Shown here piece by piece: positions 34,197-46,300 of a DNA stretch of 64,000 bases; the first letter of the stretch is position 1; each line of letters opens with the position of its first letter. Made by a program: the position numbers and the translations under genes. The stretch lies in NCBI GenBank assembly GCA_009760855.2, contig WPIO01000006.1:1224001-1288000 (forward strand), in the 5' to 3' direction. The notes below the pieces were generated by a model. The model was not told the origin of the DNA. It worked only from the letters and a program-made list of their open reading frames with translations, and did not search any database. The DNA is from Cristatella mucedo (taxonomy: Eukaryota; Bryozoa; Phylactolaemata; Cristatellidae).

Positions 34197-37150
34197 ACGA
34201 GAAAACTAGAATACAGCAACCGTATTTCGGATAAAGGCTACATTTTATAAATTTCAGTTATCTTAACTGCAGTGGTCATTCAAGGTTGTTTTACTGAAAG
34301 CATGTACAGAGTGCGATCGATGAATTTGAGTAAGCTGAAGACAAATATGAAAACGAGGTAAACCCAAATACCTGTCGTGTGCAGCACCGTGGCATCTTTA
34401 ACTTGACGTACGTGATAAAATAGCTCGCTTTGGCATATCTAAATGTATCTATGTATTCGCTCTACCGAATTTTTAAGAGGTACTTGGAAATACTTGTTAG
34501 CAATGCTAACTATAGTGGGGTCTTAGTTAGCAAACTAAGATATCTCAATCTCTGCACATGCACTTTATAGTTCACTGCAAGGTAACCATTACCCAAGGGC
34601 AGGGTTGGCAACCTTTTCGGACTACTTGGCCATTTCAGGAGCTCAAGAAGGCACACTAGGCTAGAAAAAACCGCCCCACTCAGCTGGCCCGGCGGAGTGG
34701 GCGAGGCCAGGTGAACGAATGAAAAGTCGCAACAGACGTGCAGACGCAAGCGGCAATTATAGGAATAGGCGCGTATCATCCTTCATGTGCTTCCGTTTCT
34801 TACAAGCGCCTAATCGTCAGCTCTAAAAATAAATAGGGGCCGAAACTTGAGCTGCAGCCATTATTATTTTCAATAGGCTGAAAAAGTAGTTCACAATTGG
34901 TCTCATCGGCAGCTAGCTGCTAAATACTAGCTGCTTCTGATAAAATATATATGATATACCTTGACCACTGACTTTATATAGTGACTAAAAATGGCTCTGA
35001 ACCACCATTGCGACACTTTCTAATAAAGAGCTACACATTTACCAAAGTTGAGATAACAAGAAATTACTTGAACAAAAGAAAAGCGTGGCGATCTGCAGGA
35101 TGGAATCGCCTGAGTATGGCGAAAAGTTGGAATCAATATGTTGCTAATTGAGCTTCGAATTAAGAAAGTTGTCGGGTATGGCTGGCGATGAATGCAAGTG
35201 CTCCTAGTAGCTTGACAATTGACGGCTCTTGTTAAAGGACATCATTGACTTTGAATAGCGTAGGAGTGCTACTGATTGCTGCCCTGTATCGCTTTACCAC
35301 TGCTTGCAAGCACTTATCTTTCAGTGGGGAGCAATAATTTATTAGCCATACTTCACTGCTATAGAACCACCAGTATAGTTTAGGCAAATTTACAGACTAG
35401 CACTTATAGAGTCCATAGTTTTGTGGCGAAGGGAATGTTTACTGAATTTTGCGAGCAGCTAAAGAGCACTCGTAAGTTTTAGTTCCCAGCGACACATGCC
35501 ACTCATAAAAACTCTTTAGATATTTATATCGGAATTACTACTTTAGAGTTTCTCAAAATTACTCAACCAATAGATTTCAACATATAGCTCTCTAAAAAGA
35601 CGAGCAAATCAAAAAAAGCTTTAGAGTATTTTGTAACAAGACACTCCATGTTTCATTGACCGCTAGGACTTGTTTGATAGTCGCTTAAAATTTACTGCTA
35701 CTACGTAAATGAGGCTTTAGATTTGTGTCGATTTTTCCTTATTATACTCTGAAATTTAGTGCACGTCGTCAGCTCTACCTACCATCGATATACGTGAAAT
35801 GAAAATTTGGGAAAGGAATGGCCATTTTTGAGTATTTTACTCTACCTAGCTCTACTATTACAACTTAGGGACCATTGAAGACCCTTTGAAGACACAAACT
35901 GTATCGAACTGTATCGATTCATAACTCCGCAGTCGTCTCAAGGCTTGACCGTTTTCTTACACTATACGTTCATATTTAGGAAGTTTACAAGTTTTTTAAA
36001 TCCTTGATACCCCAATTTATTTCATTATTGAATTCAATTTGGTCTCGAACACTATTTCACATATGTAAAGAAATAAGCTCTTCAGTCTTCCTTCACTCTT
36101 CTTTAGTCCGAGATAGCCACTCAGCTCGCAAGCATAAACCCGATGAATCCGAGTGCAGCGAGGTTTTTTTTAAATACAGTTTTTAATAAACCCAAACACG
36201 AGCCCGTCGCAGACTTCCCTATCGCCAGCTTCTGCCAAACTCTGAAATATGGGCGGACTACGTGGCCGCAGCCTCAGAGCTCACCTGGGCAATTCTACAC
36301 ATCCCTACTACCAAGCTCTACCACTGCCTTGACATTAGCATTAGTAGGTTCACTTCCAATACTGTAATTGGTGCAATTAAGTTCCAGCCTATCAGTAACC
36401 TCATAATTACTCTCATTAGACTGTGGGATAGCCTAGGCAGCAACTTAAGATATTCCCAGCTTTTGCCCAGATATAAATATAGGTTTTTATTAAAAGTTAA
36501 GCAGAGTCTCATTAAAATGGTAATCAATAACTATAGATACTGCTCAGTTTTAAACGATGCACATAGCTCTAAATTGGATCAACCATAATTCCAAAATTTT
36601 CTCTCGTTTGGCACAACATTGGTTAGCTATTGACTCAAGTACTAGGACACATAAATTCTTAATTGTGGAAGCTCTTTAGTGACATTTTTGAATCCTAAAT
36701 TTGGTCGCATCATGCAGCTATTCGGCTTCACAGGATTTAATGCAATATAGAGTACTTGCCGTGTACAAATCAAAATTAAAAGCAGTTTTTTAAACAACAA
36801 TAAAATTACAAACTAATAATGAGATTGTGGCAAGATGTATAGTAGAGGTTCGGTGCTATGATCTCAAACATTCGGAAATCTAATGCTAGGAACTAACCGT
36901 AGCAGATCCATATACAATTATTTTGCCGGGCATACAAACATGCCCAAGCATGCAAGACTCGTGCAAAAGTGCTAGTACTTACAGATCCGTGAGAAAAGCT
37001 GTTCTCGCTCAAGCCCAAATGACGCCTTACTGACGATCATTTTAGATGTAGATTATGTACGGTCTAAACTAAAAATTATGGCATTTTTTTGTAATGCTTA
37101 TAACTCAGATTTTATGAAGGTGTTTGGCTGCTGACGGGAAGGTTTTTTGA
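34197..37150. other. Unassigned stretch, includes possible 3' UTR of the cysteine-rich gene
   Basis: AATAAA at 34828 could end the transcript. Beyond it, open frames up to 108 codons on the plus strand (36262-36588) have no recognisable content. Confidence 0.35.
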
Positions 37151-37162
37151 AAAAAAACAGCC

Positions 37163-37740
37163 TTGCTCATGTTTGATTCCTCCAGGGGATATTTGAAGGA
37201 CGAAGATATGAAAGTTGCAGCTGACATAATAACTAAGCTGGCAGTTATTTTGGCAAGTCTGACTAGTCAGTTGCAGCCTCTGGATGTAAGCGTCAATACA
37301 TCATACCAAGTGGCCTTACGAGAAAATGGGACCAAATGGATGATGGGCCACTCAGGTGACCAATTGACACCGACAGGAAGGGTCAAGCAGCCTTCCACTG
37401 GTCAGATCTGTCAGTGGGTGATAAAGGCCCCCTAAAAAAAGTAAAGCCAGAGATTATAGTAAGAGCTTTTAAGAAGCATGGCATTTCAAATGCAATAGAT
37501 GGAACTGAAAATGACGCAGGCTATGAAGAGAGTGACAGCGAAAATAGCGATAAGTAGATTTACATCCAATATCAAACCTGTGATATGAAGGAAGAAGATG
37601 GAGATGAAGGAAGTGATATGAAGGAAGAAGATGGAGAGGGTATCATCACCATTCCTGATGCAGAGGATAGGGAAATAGTTACACAGGTGATTATAATGAG
37701 TCTTCATATTGTTCAGTTTATTCAGTTATTGAATAAAAAT
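37163..37740 (+). pseudogene. Pogo/Tigger-like transposase, C-terminal DDE fragment
   Basis: The frame reads LLMFDSSRGYLKDED, KLAVILASLTSQLQPLDVSV, GDQLTPTGRVKQPS and ICQWVIKA, the C-terminal half of a pogo-group (Tc1/mariner superfamily) DDE transposase. The aspartates of MFDS and QPLD correspond to the last two of the three catalytic acids; the first and the N-terminal DNA-binding domain are absent. A frame change in the A7 run at 37434-37440 breaks it. The next segment reads KVKPEIIVRAFKKHGISNAI and DGTENDAGYEESDSENS to TAG (37555-37557). After that stop the same frame carries an acidic tail (DMKEEDGDEGS repeated). Dead fragment; host domestication is not supported because of the breaks. 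Confidence 0.8.
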
Positions 37741-37787
37741 ATTTTTTCTAAAATATGTGTTCAAAAATGTAAGGGGGTTAATACGTC

Positions 37788-37800
37788 GGGGGGGGGGGAG
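37788..37800. repeat. Poly-G run near the transposon's right side
   Basis: An unusually long G tract sits after the pogo-like fragment, next to TTAATACGTC. It could be near the element's right terminal repeat, but no matching left repeat was found. Confidence 0.6.
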
Positions 37801-38685
37801 GGGCTTATGCACGGTTTAATATGTGCTCTAAGTTTAAAAAAAAACTTAACAAGATGGAGATTAGTAGGCCGAGGCTGAAACGCAGGAATGCGAAGTAAGA
37901 GTTTTCAGAAAATCTAGCGAATTTCAAAGATTTCCATCGTAACTGAACCCTGAAGCTTAGATAATATAGTACTTAATTAGACATTAGAAACTGGATTCCA
38001 GAAAATCAGACCCGAAATAAGTTTTTTAGACAGGAGCATAAACTCAGAGAGGTCTTGATACTAAGATATTAATGGCTCGGCCGGTGCAAGTGGCAAAGTC
38101 GGCTTGCAACCATGCAACTATTTGGCATCGCCTTAACTCAGCTAAAGATGAAAGTTTTGCGGTCAGATTCCCGTTTGCCTCAGTGAGCTTGTCGGTTTTG
38201 TTCCTGCGTGATTTTTTGTGCATGGCTTAGGGCATGCTTCAGTGTAAATTACTTTCCAGAGGTCGTACTAACTTGTGGCCATAACGATCTTCATGATAGC
38301 TATGGCAGGCTCGGCTGTAATAGATACATTTGTGTTTTTGCATGCTTTATTTTTTATCCATGCATATCAAACTGCCTTGGTGATTGATTCCCCAGCAACT
38401 AGTTTTAAAGCATATGGAATTAAATCTAGCCCCCTGAGGAAGCTATGCAAGTCACCTTTAAACCTTATTATTGTTAGAAATTTCTTATTTTTTTCTAGAA
38501 TATGCGTGGTGGCTTTGACATGGATTCAGTTTGCTTTAGTTACCGTGCATTAATATTTCTACACAGTTTAGAGCAAAACAGGCATATCAGTTTTTTGACA
38601 GGATGCTTTGCCAGAAAAGAATAGGACGTGGCAAGCTCTCGGCTATCGGGACCAGCTAGAACGTACACGGTTCTTGCAAATTGTC
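37801..38685. other. Unassigned stretch
   Basis: No supported gene. A tRNA-like pattern at about 38070-38190 (GGCTCGGCCGGTGCAAGTGG and GGTCAGATTCCCG) may be a second, worn SINE type, but the spacing is long. Confidence 0.3.
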
Positions 38686-38689
38686 CTCA

Positions 38690-38950
38690 TCAAGAAAATT
38701 TAATAAGAATGATAATAATAATAATATTTTGTATAGCGCCACCAGAGAACTTAATATCTTTCTAGGAGATTTACACATGATGCAAAGGAAGCTCGATCGT
38801 ATGACTAGTGGTTGCATACACAATGTCAGCAGGCACAACACAATTAGAGTGGACTTGCACAGGGTCAGCATGCAAATATGGTTAGTTGCGGCATGCACGG
38901 TGTCAGCAAGAATGAGCCCACAAAGGACGAATTCCAACTACCCAGTAAAT
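38690..38950 (-). mobile_element. LINE-B 3' end fragment
   Basis: AAT repeats, GCGCCACCAGAGAACTTAAT, ATGCAAAGGAAGCTCGATCG, CAGGGTCAGCATGCAAATAT and GCATGCACGGTGTCAGCAAG match the reverse complement of the LINE-B 3' UTR. Confidence 0.75.
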
Positions 38951-38959
38951 GTAAATGCT

Positions 38960-39025
38960 GCAAGTAATATGTAATGCGTATGTAATGTATCTATTATGTA
39001 ATGTAATGTGTATGTAATGCTGAGA
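38960..39025. repeat. Degenerate ATGTA/GTAAT repeat
   Basis: GTAATATGTAATGCGTATGT and ATGTAATGTAATGTGTATGT form a loose GTAAT array. It resembles the minus-strand sense of the LINE-A tail, but no LINE-A 3' UTR follows. Confidence 0.6.
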
Positions 39026-39192
39026 TAAATAGGTGCGTTTGAGCTTATTTTCTATTTATGGAATTTTGAGATACGTAGCATATAATGTACACGTACATGT
39101 GTGCATCCAACTTTAGTTACTCTGCACGCATTCCTGTAGTTGTGTGGTAGGCGTATGCGTGTGCATTGGAATCTGCGGCTGAGCATGCCCAG

Positions 39193-39320
39193 TACAAGTT
39201 CACAATACAAGTACAAGTTCACAATACAAGTACAAGTTCACAATACAAGTACAAGTTCACAATACAAGTACAAGTTCACAATACAAGTACAAGTTCACAA
39301 TACAAGTACAAGTTCACAAG
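39193..39320. repeat. 19-bp minisatellite
   Basis: The unit TACAAGTTCACAATACAAG repeats about 6.7 times with no visible variants. The open frames across it are repeat artefacts. Confidence 0.95.
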
Positions 39321-39325
39321 TGCTA

Positions 39326-41190
39326 ATCGAGGCTCTCAGCCAGTCTCCTGGCACCGATGCACCGATGGCGCGTGCACGATAACTTGCTTTGAAGAGTTAT
39401 AATGGCAACTCTTTCAGTCAGCCGATGGCTCTATATGCAGGTTGTGGTTTTTGGACGCAGCCATCGCGTCTATAAATATTCAGTCGATAAATTTTTGACG
39501 GCAGATTAGACCGAGTGGACTTAAAAATGTTGATCTGAGAGTTTTAATTTGATATGCTCCACAAAGCGAACCGGCACATTAAGTAACTACGGAAGGCTTT
39601 CATATTTGGCGTCAACGCGAGGGCGAGAGATGATAGAATGCGTCTACGTGACGACAAATTGCCTGGTTGAAGCTACTCTTATCACAGGCCCATAGCAAGA
39701 AATTATTACAAGTTCTTGACTGATAATGCAGTCAACACCGACACAGTTCTCAGAACGCTTTCGAGCCACTCATTCTCTCATTTGAACTCATTCAACTCAT
39801 TCAAACCACTGAACCACTGCGCCGGTAATAAGTATGAGTAACGGCCATTAGCGGAACGCTAGCATCTATCGGTCACGAGCCTGAGTGGTTAGCACAATGG
39901 CGATTCGCGCGGCGACGCTACTTCCCCCAAAAGAACGGGGTGGCCTTGCCGCATTGAGCCACGTGCCAGGAAATTCGCGAAGCGCGCAGTGGAATGAGAA
40001 TGATAATTCCCCTTTCTGTACGCCGCTTTGTTTAAGGGAGGCTAGTCACGAAAGGACGTGCGGGTGCGTAAGCACACAAATACACTACGCTACGTGGCAC
40101 TAGAGTGAGCTGGCTTTTCCCATTACGCCTTCTCAATCATTTCAAAAAATGCTTTATATTTAAATATGTAACGTTTATGCATGTGTTTCACTGTACACTA
40201 TTTTTTTTATAAAAACATTATGCATTTGAAATTAAAATATGTAATAACTTGCAGGCACATGGTAGGACACCGCAAGCTATAGCTTAACTTTTGAGCCTCT
40301 GTTCACTACTATTTGCTCATTGTTATACATTGCGAACTTCTAGACTAGTTGACATAGTCAACTGCACTTGAGACGACGGGTCTTTACATTTAGGCAAGTA
40401 TAACCTGGGTTCTCCCAATAACTGCTTAGAATACATGACTCTCCTGTATTGTTCATCACTAGGAAAAGTGTAGCAAACAGTTCGTTGATGCTCTATAAAA
40501 TTCGAATATAACCTTTCCGTCTTCTTTTGCCTGGTATTTCAAGAAAGCACATATTATTTACTCAAGTGTGGACCGTTTACACTCTGTGGGAGAAGAAATA
40601 GGCTTGTGGTTTGCCTATAGAAATCTTACCAATCATTGGTATGCTGACTCTGTGGAAACCACAGAACCAAGCCTAAAACGTAAAGTTAATTTCAGTCTAT
40701 CCAACAGCCTTATTTGCCTAGCGAAGAGGGAGTTGGCTGCTATGACTTTTTTTTACAGTGGGCGATAAAGAATACATTTTTGCAGTACTCTTACCTATGA
40801 CCAGGATGCAAACTGTCAAGCTCCTTACACACAGGCTAAGACCTAGAGCTAAAGTAATGCAAATATTTCCGCCAAAGTTAGTCTGCTGATATTTTTTGAG
40901 CAAACATGCAATATCCGAATGCCCAAAAGCATTTTGGATGCTGCGTAAAATTGCTTACTGCCGTTCCAAAGGGTAGTTTAACTTTTAAATACCATTGCGG
41001 GCTGTATGACGATACCATTAGGCTTTAGGCCGATCTGCTTAAGCTGTTGCGGCCGGCGGTGGCAGAGCTAAGGAGAGCGGCATTGCATAATCTCTCTGCT
41101 CTACTTTTATTGTTCCTAAAGTGGTCAAAGAGCTCATTAGCGTTTTCCCACACATTTCTTCTTGGTTTGATGGTTGCTGGTTGGGGCTAT
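39326..41190. other. Unassigned stretch
   Basis: No supported gene. A GC-richer block around 39.85-40.10 kb has a 72-codon open frame without recognisable content. Confidence 0.4.
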
Positions 41191-41197
41191 TTTGCAG

Positions 41198-41317
41198 GGT
41201 AAGTATGGCAAGCAGCCAGCTCTTATTACCTTGTGCCTACTCGAAAACCGGCGAACGTGACTTCAGTGATATGGGTGACGGTCGCAGTCGTCAGCATGCT
41301 CTTGCAATTATCTCAAG
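41198..41317 (+). CDS. Possible first coding exon, unknown protein
   Basis: A pyrimidine-leaning acceptor (GGCTATTTTGCAG, ending 41197) is followed by an ATG at 41205 and an open frame reading MASSQLLLPCAYSKTGERD and MGDGRSRQHALAIIS, ending at a fair donor (CTCAAG|GTCAGT) in phase 2. The arrangement suits a short 5' UTR plus first coding residues. No downstream partner exon was identified and the peptide is not recognised, so this may be chance. Confidence 0.25.
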
Positions 41318-42505
41318 GTCAGTGAATATGATAACGAATGAATGAATTTTTAGTTTTCTTCTGAACAGCTTAGTACTCTAATTTGTCAAAAAATATTTTG
41401 TCACTATAGTTAATTGATTTTACAATGCTAATTGGCGACAGTCGAAATGGCCATGCCTTGAACTGATAACCGTTTTTACTGGCCTTTGTAAACATGAAAT
41501 TAGATGTAAACCCCGATGAGTCGATGCGAGACAATGATGGATATTGACAAAAAGTGGGGCTTTATCAGAAATTTTTAGCAACAGAATAACTTTACCACTT
41601 TCAGCCTACATAGACGACATAGGCACTTGAATGTCCACTAAGTTTATGTAACCTAGTAGAGATGAGACCAACCGAACAGTTTGGGACAAACTCCAGCCCC
41701 AAGTTGGAACAACTCCATATCGAGATTGGCTTATCATTGGCGTCACTCTGGTTACAGCCCCTGTAACTGTTTTAATGCAGCATTAAATGAATACTTGCTT
41801 CCATTCTCTATTTACCCTACTTATACATGATAAATATGGTCAAAGTCGATGGCTGGTTAATCGAGATTTAGACATGCAAGACGATACGCTGATTTCGTGA
41901 TATTCTACCTAGATTATTGAAATTAACAGTATTCAGACCTCTAGACTTATACAATTAATGGTTCTATAAGTTGTGCAAAACTCAGTACCTCATCTGGTAT
42001 CTTTTCAATGGCAAGGCTGCTAAATCCCACAGCTTCTGAGTCGGAGCTTCCTTGTCTTGCTTTAAATAATGTTCACGATCCTCCCTCACGCCTGCTGGAA
42101 CTAATCCACCATCTAATAACACAGGCAGTGCAGTCACTTTTAATGCATACGTTAAAAAGATGCTATATTAAAATTAGCAATTTATTCAAGTTTTTCCACT
42201 GCATATGCTTTATATCCCAGTGATCGAATGCAATTTTTGTGCTTCTCTAGATATGAAGGGTCGAACCATTTAGTGATGTTCTTTCTCAAAAACATCACAA
42301 GCTTTTGTTAATATAACAACATGCAAGTTGAATAAAGCAGCCTAGTGGTCTGATAATATGCTTAGGCCACTTCCAACCGCCTCATTATTACCAGAGTAGT
42401 ACGTTCTTGGTACCATATGGAATGAAAATAAGGCTCTATCACGAAGCTAGCCCTACACAGTTGTCTTCACTGCTGCAGCTGATCGCGGTGTTGTGTACTC
42501 TCACA
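41318..42505. other. Unassigned stretch
   Basis: No supported gene or repeat family. Confidence 0.4.
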
Positions 42506-42508
42506 TAG

Positions 42509-42525
42509 GTGTGTGTGTGTGTGTG

Positions 42526-42588
<63 letters not shown>
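42509..42588. repeat. (GT)n microsatellite
   Basis: About 80 bp of GT repeats with one CA interruption, with GTGC-rich flanks to about 42650. Cysteine/valine frames across it are artefacts. Confidence 0.95.
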
Positions 42589-42590
<2 letters not shown>

Positions 42591-42814
42591 ATACACGTTT
42601 GTGCACGCGTGTGCGTGCTTGCACACGTTTTGTGTGCACGTGTGTCTATTTACACGTGATCATTGCCTCATCTAGACATTCGAGCCCCAGATAAGCAGCA
42701 GAAACTGTCCCGGATTGATAACTGCAACAGACATAGGCAATGTTGTTATAATTTAACAAACACATATCTGCATGCTGGTAGTAACATAAGTCAGCTGATT
42801 GCCTCATTCGTCAC

Positions 42815-43320
42815 TTAAAACTGACACTCACGGTTCAAGGAGCGTTTGAGAGCAATATATTTAAGTCTTCGCAGCTCTCTTTGTAGAGCATTAAACCGGA
42901 AGAACTCAGGTAGAAGAAACCTGGCTGCTACGGGCAAAACCAGTGTGCTCATAGTGCTATGGCCGATATATCCTTCAGCTGTGTGTGTCCGTTGGCATAT
43001 CATTATATCTCGAACATATACATTTGTGAGGGAGCATGACTCAGCATCCTGCGAGCACGGGGCGGAGACCCAAAGAGGGCTCAAACAGCCTAAGTAGCCG
43101 CAGGCTCTGGAGGGGTGGAGTGGTGGACCACGGAGCTCGACGGGTGACTCGGCAGCCCGGAAAAACATGCATTGGCGGCATCTGTGGGGACATCTATCTA
43201 CCGCAACTGCCGCCAGCTGTCGGGCGGGTTCAGAATGAACAACGGCTCGACGGTGCAAAAACAACGCATGCATGGAATATAACGGCAGCCGAAGGAGTAT
43301 GGGAAAGAGACGGCTAGAAC
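42815..43320. other. GC-richer block with overlapping open frames
   Basis: The minus-strand frame at 42815-43273 (152 codons) is one of the longest outside repeats and ends with a basic LQRELRRLKYIALKRSL stretch. Plus-strand frames overlap it. No domain, signal peptide, splice border or promoter supports any of them. Confidence 0.25.
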
Positions 43321-46300
43321 GGCGTCAGCAGCCTCCTAGAGTGCATAGACTGTGCATGATCTGACATGATCTGACATGATAGACATGATCTGTGTGGTTT
43401 TCAGAATACGAATAAAGTGCTCGGTGCTGGGGCCAGCAGACACATCTCTCGGTTGGGCAGCCCAAATTGACGGCAGCTGGTGTGGAAGGGGGCTGTCACA
43501 AAATTGTATTCATAATTTCAATTCTGCGTTGAATAGTATGTGGGATCTGCAGCATTGCCGTCATGATAACACGTAGTGGCGACGCTTCGCTAAGGCTCTG
43601 CTTTTATCTTGAAATTTCATGTCAGGGAGATACTCTAGCCAATGCCTATCTCACTTGCCAGCATGCTGAAGCATCTGGGTTTAGCTGTATATGCTTAATT
43701 AATCTTGCAGCACCACTAATGCTTTCAAGCTAGGTTTTTGTTTCGGATATCGATAACTCGAAGCTGCTCCTGAGCTTTAATCTATCGATATTTTTAGCTG
43801 ACTGAACTCTTGTAACTCCATTGCAGCTTGTACTGCTGATATTCGTAATTAGGTAGCAGCAAACTTTCACGAATAAAATGACAATAAAACCTATATTCTA
43901 GGACGGCGAATCTCCCTGGACTCTCAAAAAACAGAGCGTGTACCTCAAACGATACTCATTCTGCATGTCACCTAGCGTAGGCCCATGCAATGTAGGTGTT
44001 AATCTCTAGTGCTTCCTTTAATCTGATGATCTTATCAGGTTTGCAGTCAAGTCTGCCTACCTTGAGATGCCGACCATTTAAAACATCTGCCTGCTTCTTG
44101 AATATGGACACTACAGCCTAGCTGGTCCGTTAATTGGTGGCATCTCTGCCCAAAGTCCGGAATCTAGTATTTGCAGGTCTACAAGCCAGTGCAATAACAC
44201 ACTTGCTGTCTTAACTAAAACTCAGAAGCCGGTCGTTTTGGTCGTCCCGTCACAACAGGTTTCTAGAACTTAAAAAATTACCTGCACACCTGACTGAGTT
44301 CCTAATTTCAAGGTTTCGTCCTTCAAAATGTAGCTGGAACTTTAACTGCTTTAGAAAGATCGTGGCAGTAGTGTAATTAATCGCATAATGATCTTCTTAG
44401 TATACAACTCTTGATTTGTTAAGTCAATCATTGGCGTTCACTCTTAAACTAGAGCAATTTAGAATAAATGTGCGAAATTGGAATTGCCATTTCTGTTTAA
44501 TTTATAATTTAACCTTCAGCTATTATTGCATAATTGGGCTAGATTAATAGGGTTGGTCTTTTTATACCTGCTTAACTGATTAAGTTGTTTCTCATTGAAA
44601 ATGTCATCCGAGTGTAGTGGTATTGTGGTATTTGGGTTAGGCAGTACTTTTTTGATGATATTAGGATGACTAGTGGGTGATTGCATTAGGCATTACGAAT
44701 AGGCATCATCATTTCAAGCTGATGGAAGCTTGAATAAATTTGCTTGCCATGAAGAGTCTAACTAGACTACGCGATGCTGGCTCAAATACGTCAGCCATGG
44801 AACTAAATGCAAATCGTCTGCTTTTTATCTTAAGTTTTACTTCTACATTAACTATGTGCACTGTGCTTAGCTATTATCTGAAATTCAAGTAATACAAGCG
44901 AAGAGAGAATGCCTTTGCATCAATCACATGTAAATCCAGGTCAAGTGTGCAACCATGGCTTTGAGCTGGCATTCTTATTGGGGGTCTGTGAGACAAAATG
45001 TGAGTGCATTAATGAATGCAGAGTGTGTGAACTGAGATGCTGCCTAGTTCAACATCCTTTTCTCCCCTGTATTTAACTCACTGAAGGTTCAGTTTCATTT
45101 ACGCACAACTTTGTTATCTTGTCCCTTTACTTTTGTAATGTGTGCAACTTTCCCATGTATAGGAGTTATTGAATTTGCTTTTTTAAATTGTCCAAAGGCC
45201 GGAGCATGAGCTAACTGTGTGCCTCCTACGGCAAACTATGTACTGCCAGTAAAATACACTATCGGACAGGTATCGGAGTGAAATTTAAAGTGGGACAATA
45301 GCTTTGCTTGCTTCAAGAGGTAAGAAAATGTTTGATTTCGGCTGGTTACGTCTTGCTCAATATGTCCACGATTTCGGAAAAAAGCTCCAGGACGTCTGAT
45401 GACGCATTCAGCAAAATATATGCAACCAAAACAAAATCCTTCTTGCATAATTTGACAGCGGAAGAGTTAAACTAACATTTCACATTTCAATCCGATACGT
45501 AAATTATTAACCAAGTTGTGAAGTTTACAAGGCACTAACTGTCCCTGAAAACGGGCTGCATAAAAGTCGCAAATATGGACCTCAAAAAGCTTCAAGCAAT
45601 ATATCGTGATCTCTCAAGGTTCGAAAAGTTGGGACTCAATTCACATAAGATGCAGAGATTGGTTGAATCTTGTATTTGAAAACTTTTCCTTCCAGTTTAT
45701 ATCCTGGTTAGACGTGTTTTGCATTACCATCTTTTCTTTCATGCTGAAGTCGTCAGAACTTCCAGTTCTTAAATTTTGGCTTTCGAAAGGTACCCTAAGC
45801 ACATACTCGATTATCGGAGATTGTAGAGGTATTTTCTTGACATTATACATGAACTCTTTTCTGGCCGGTATGGCTGATTTTGCTGGTAGAAGTGCTTGCA
45901 CGGTGAGATGGGATGATAGACAGTGGTAATCTACAACACAGATCCATATCACCTGGTCCAAGCTCATCTTCTACTTAGTGCTTTGATTTTTGGCAATTTA
46001 AAGGCATCAAATTATCATTTTTGTAATCTGAATACGTAGATAGTGAACTATTTAAAAAAGCAATTCGTTGCCACGGCTTAGTCCAAAGAGCATTGCCACG
46101 TTATTGTAGAGCACAAGAGCTTTAGTGATGTAATACAGCGAAGTATATCACTAGTTCTTTAGAAGATAGAGATGCAGTCTGCTTTTTCTTAAATTTTTCG
46201 CTGCAAAAATCTTTCACAACGACGTCCTTTTACTTCTAGAACCTTGAGGTTTGCCAGTGATTTCTTAGTAATCAATACGGAAAGCTTTTACCTGTTCCCT

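Noticed and set aside
39140-39402. QYKYKFT-type repeat protein
   Set aside because: It is the translation of a 19-bp minisatellite, which cycles through all frames; no gene context.
42815-43273. 152-codon minus-strand gene
   Set aside because: No domain, signal peptide or splice context; overlapping plus-strand frames suggest that local GC content explains it.
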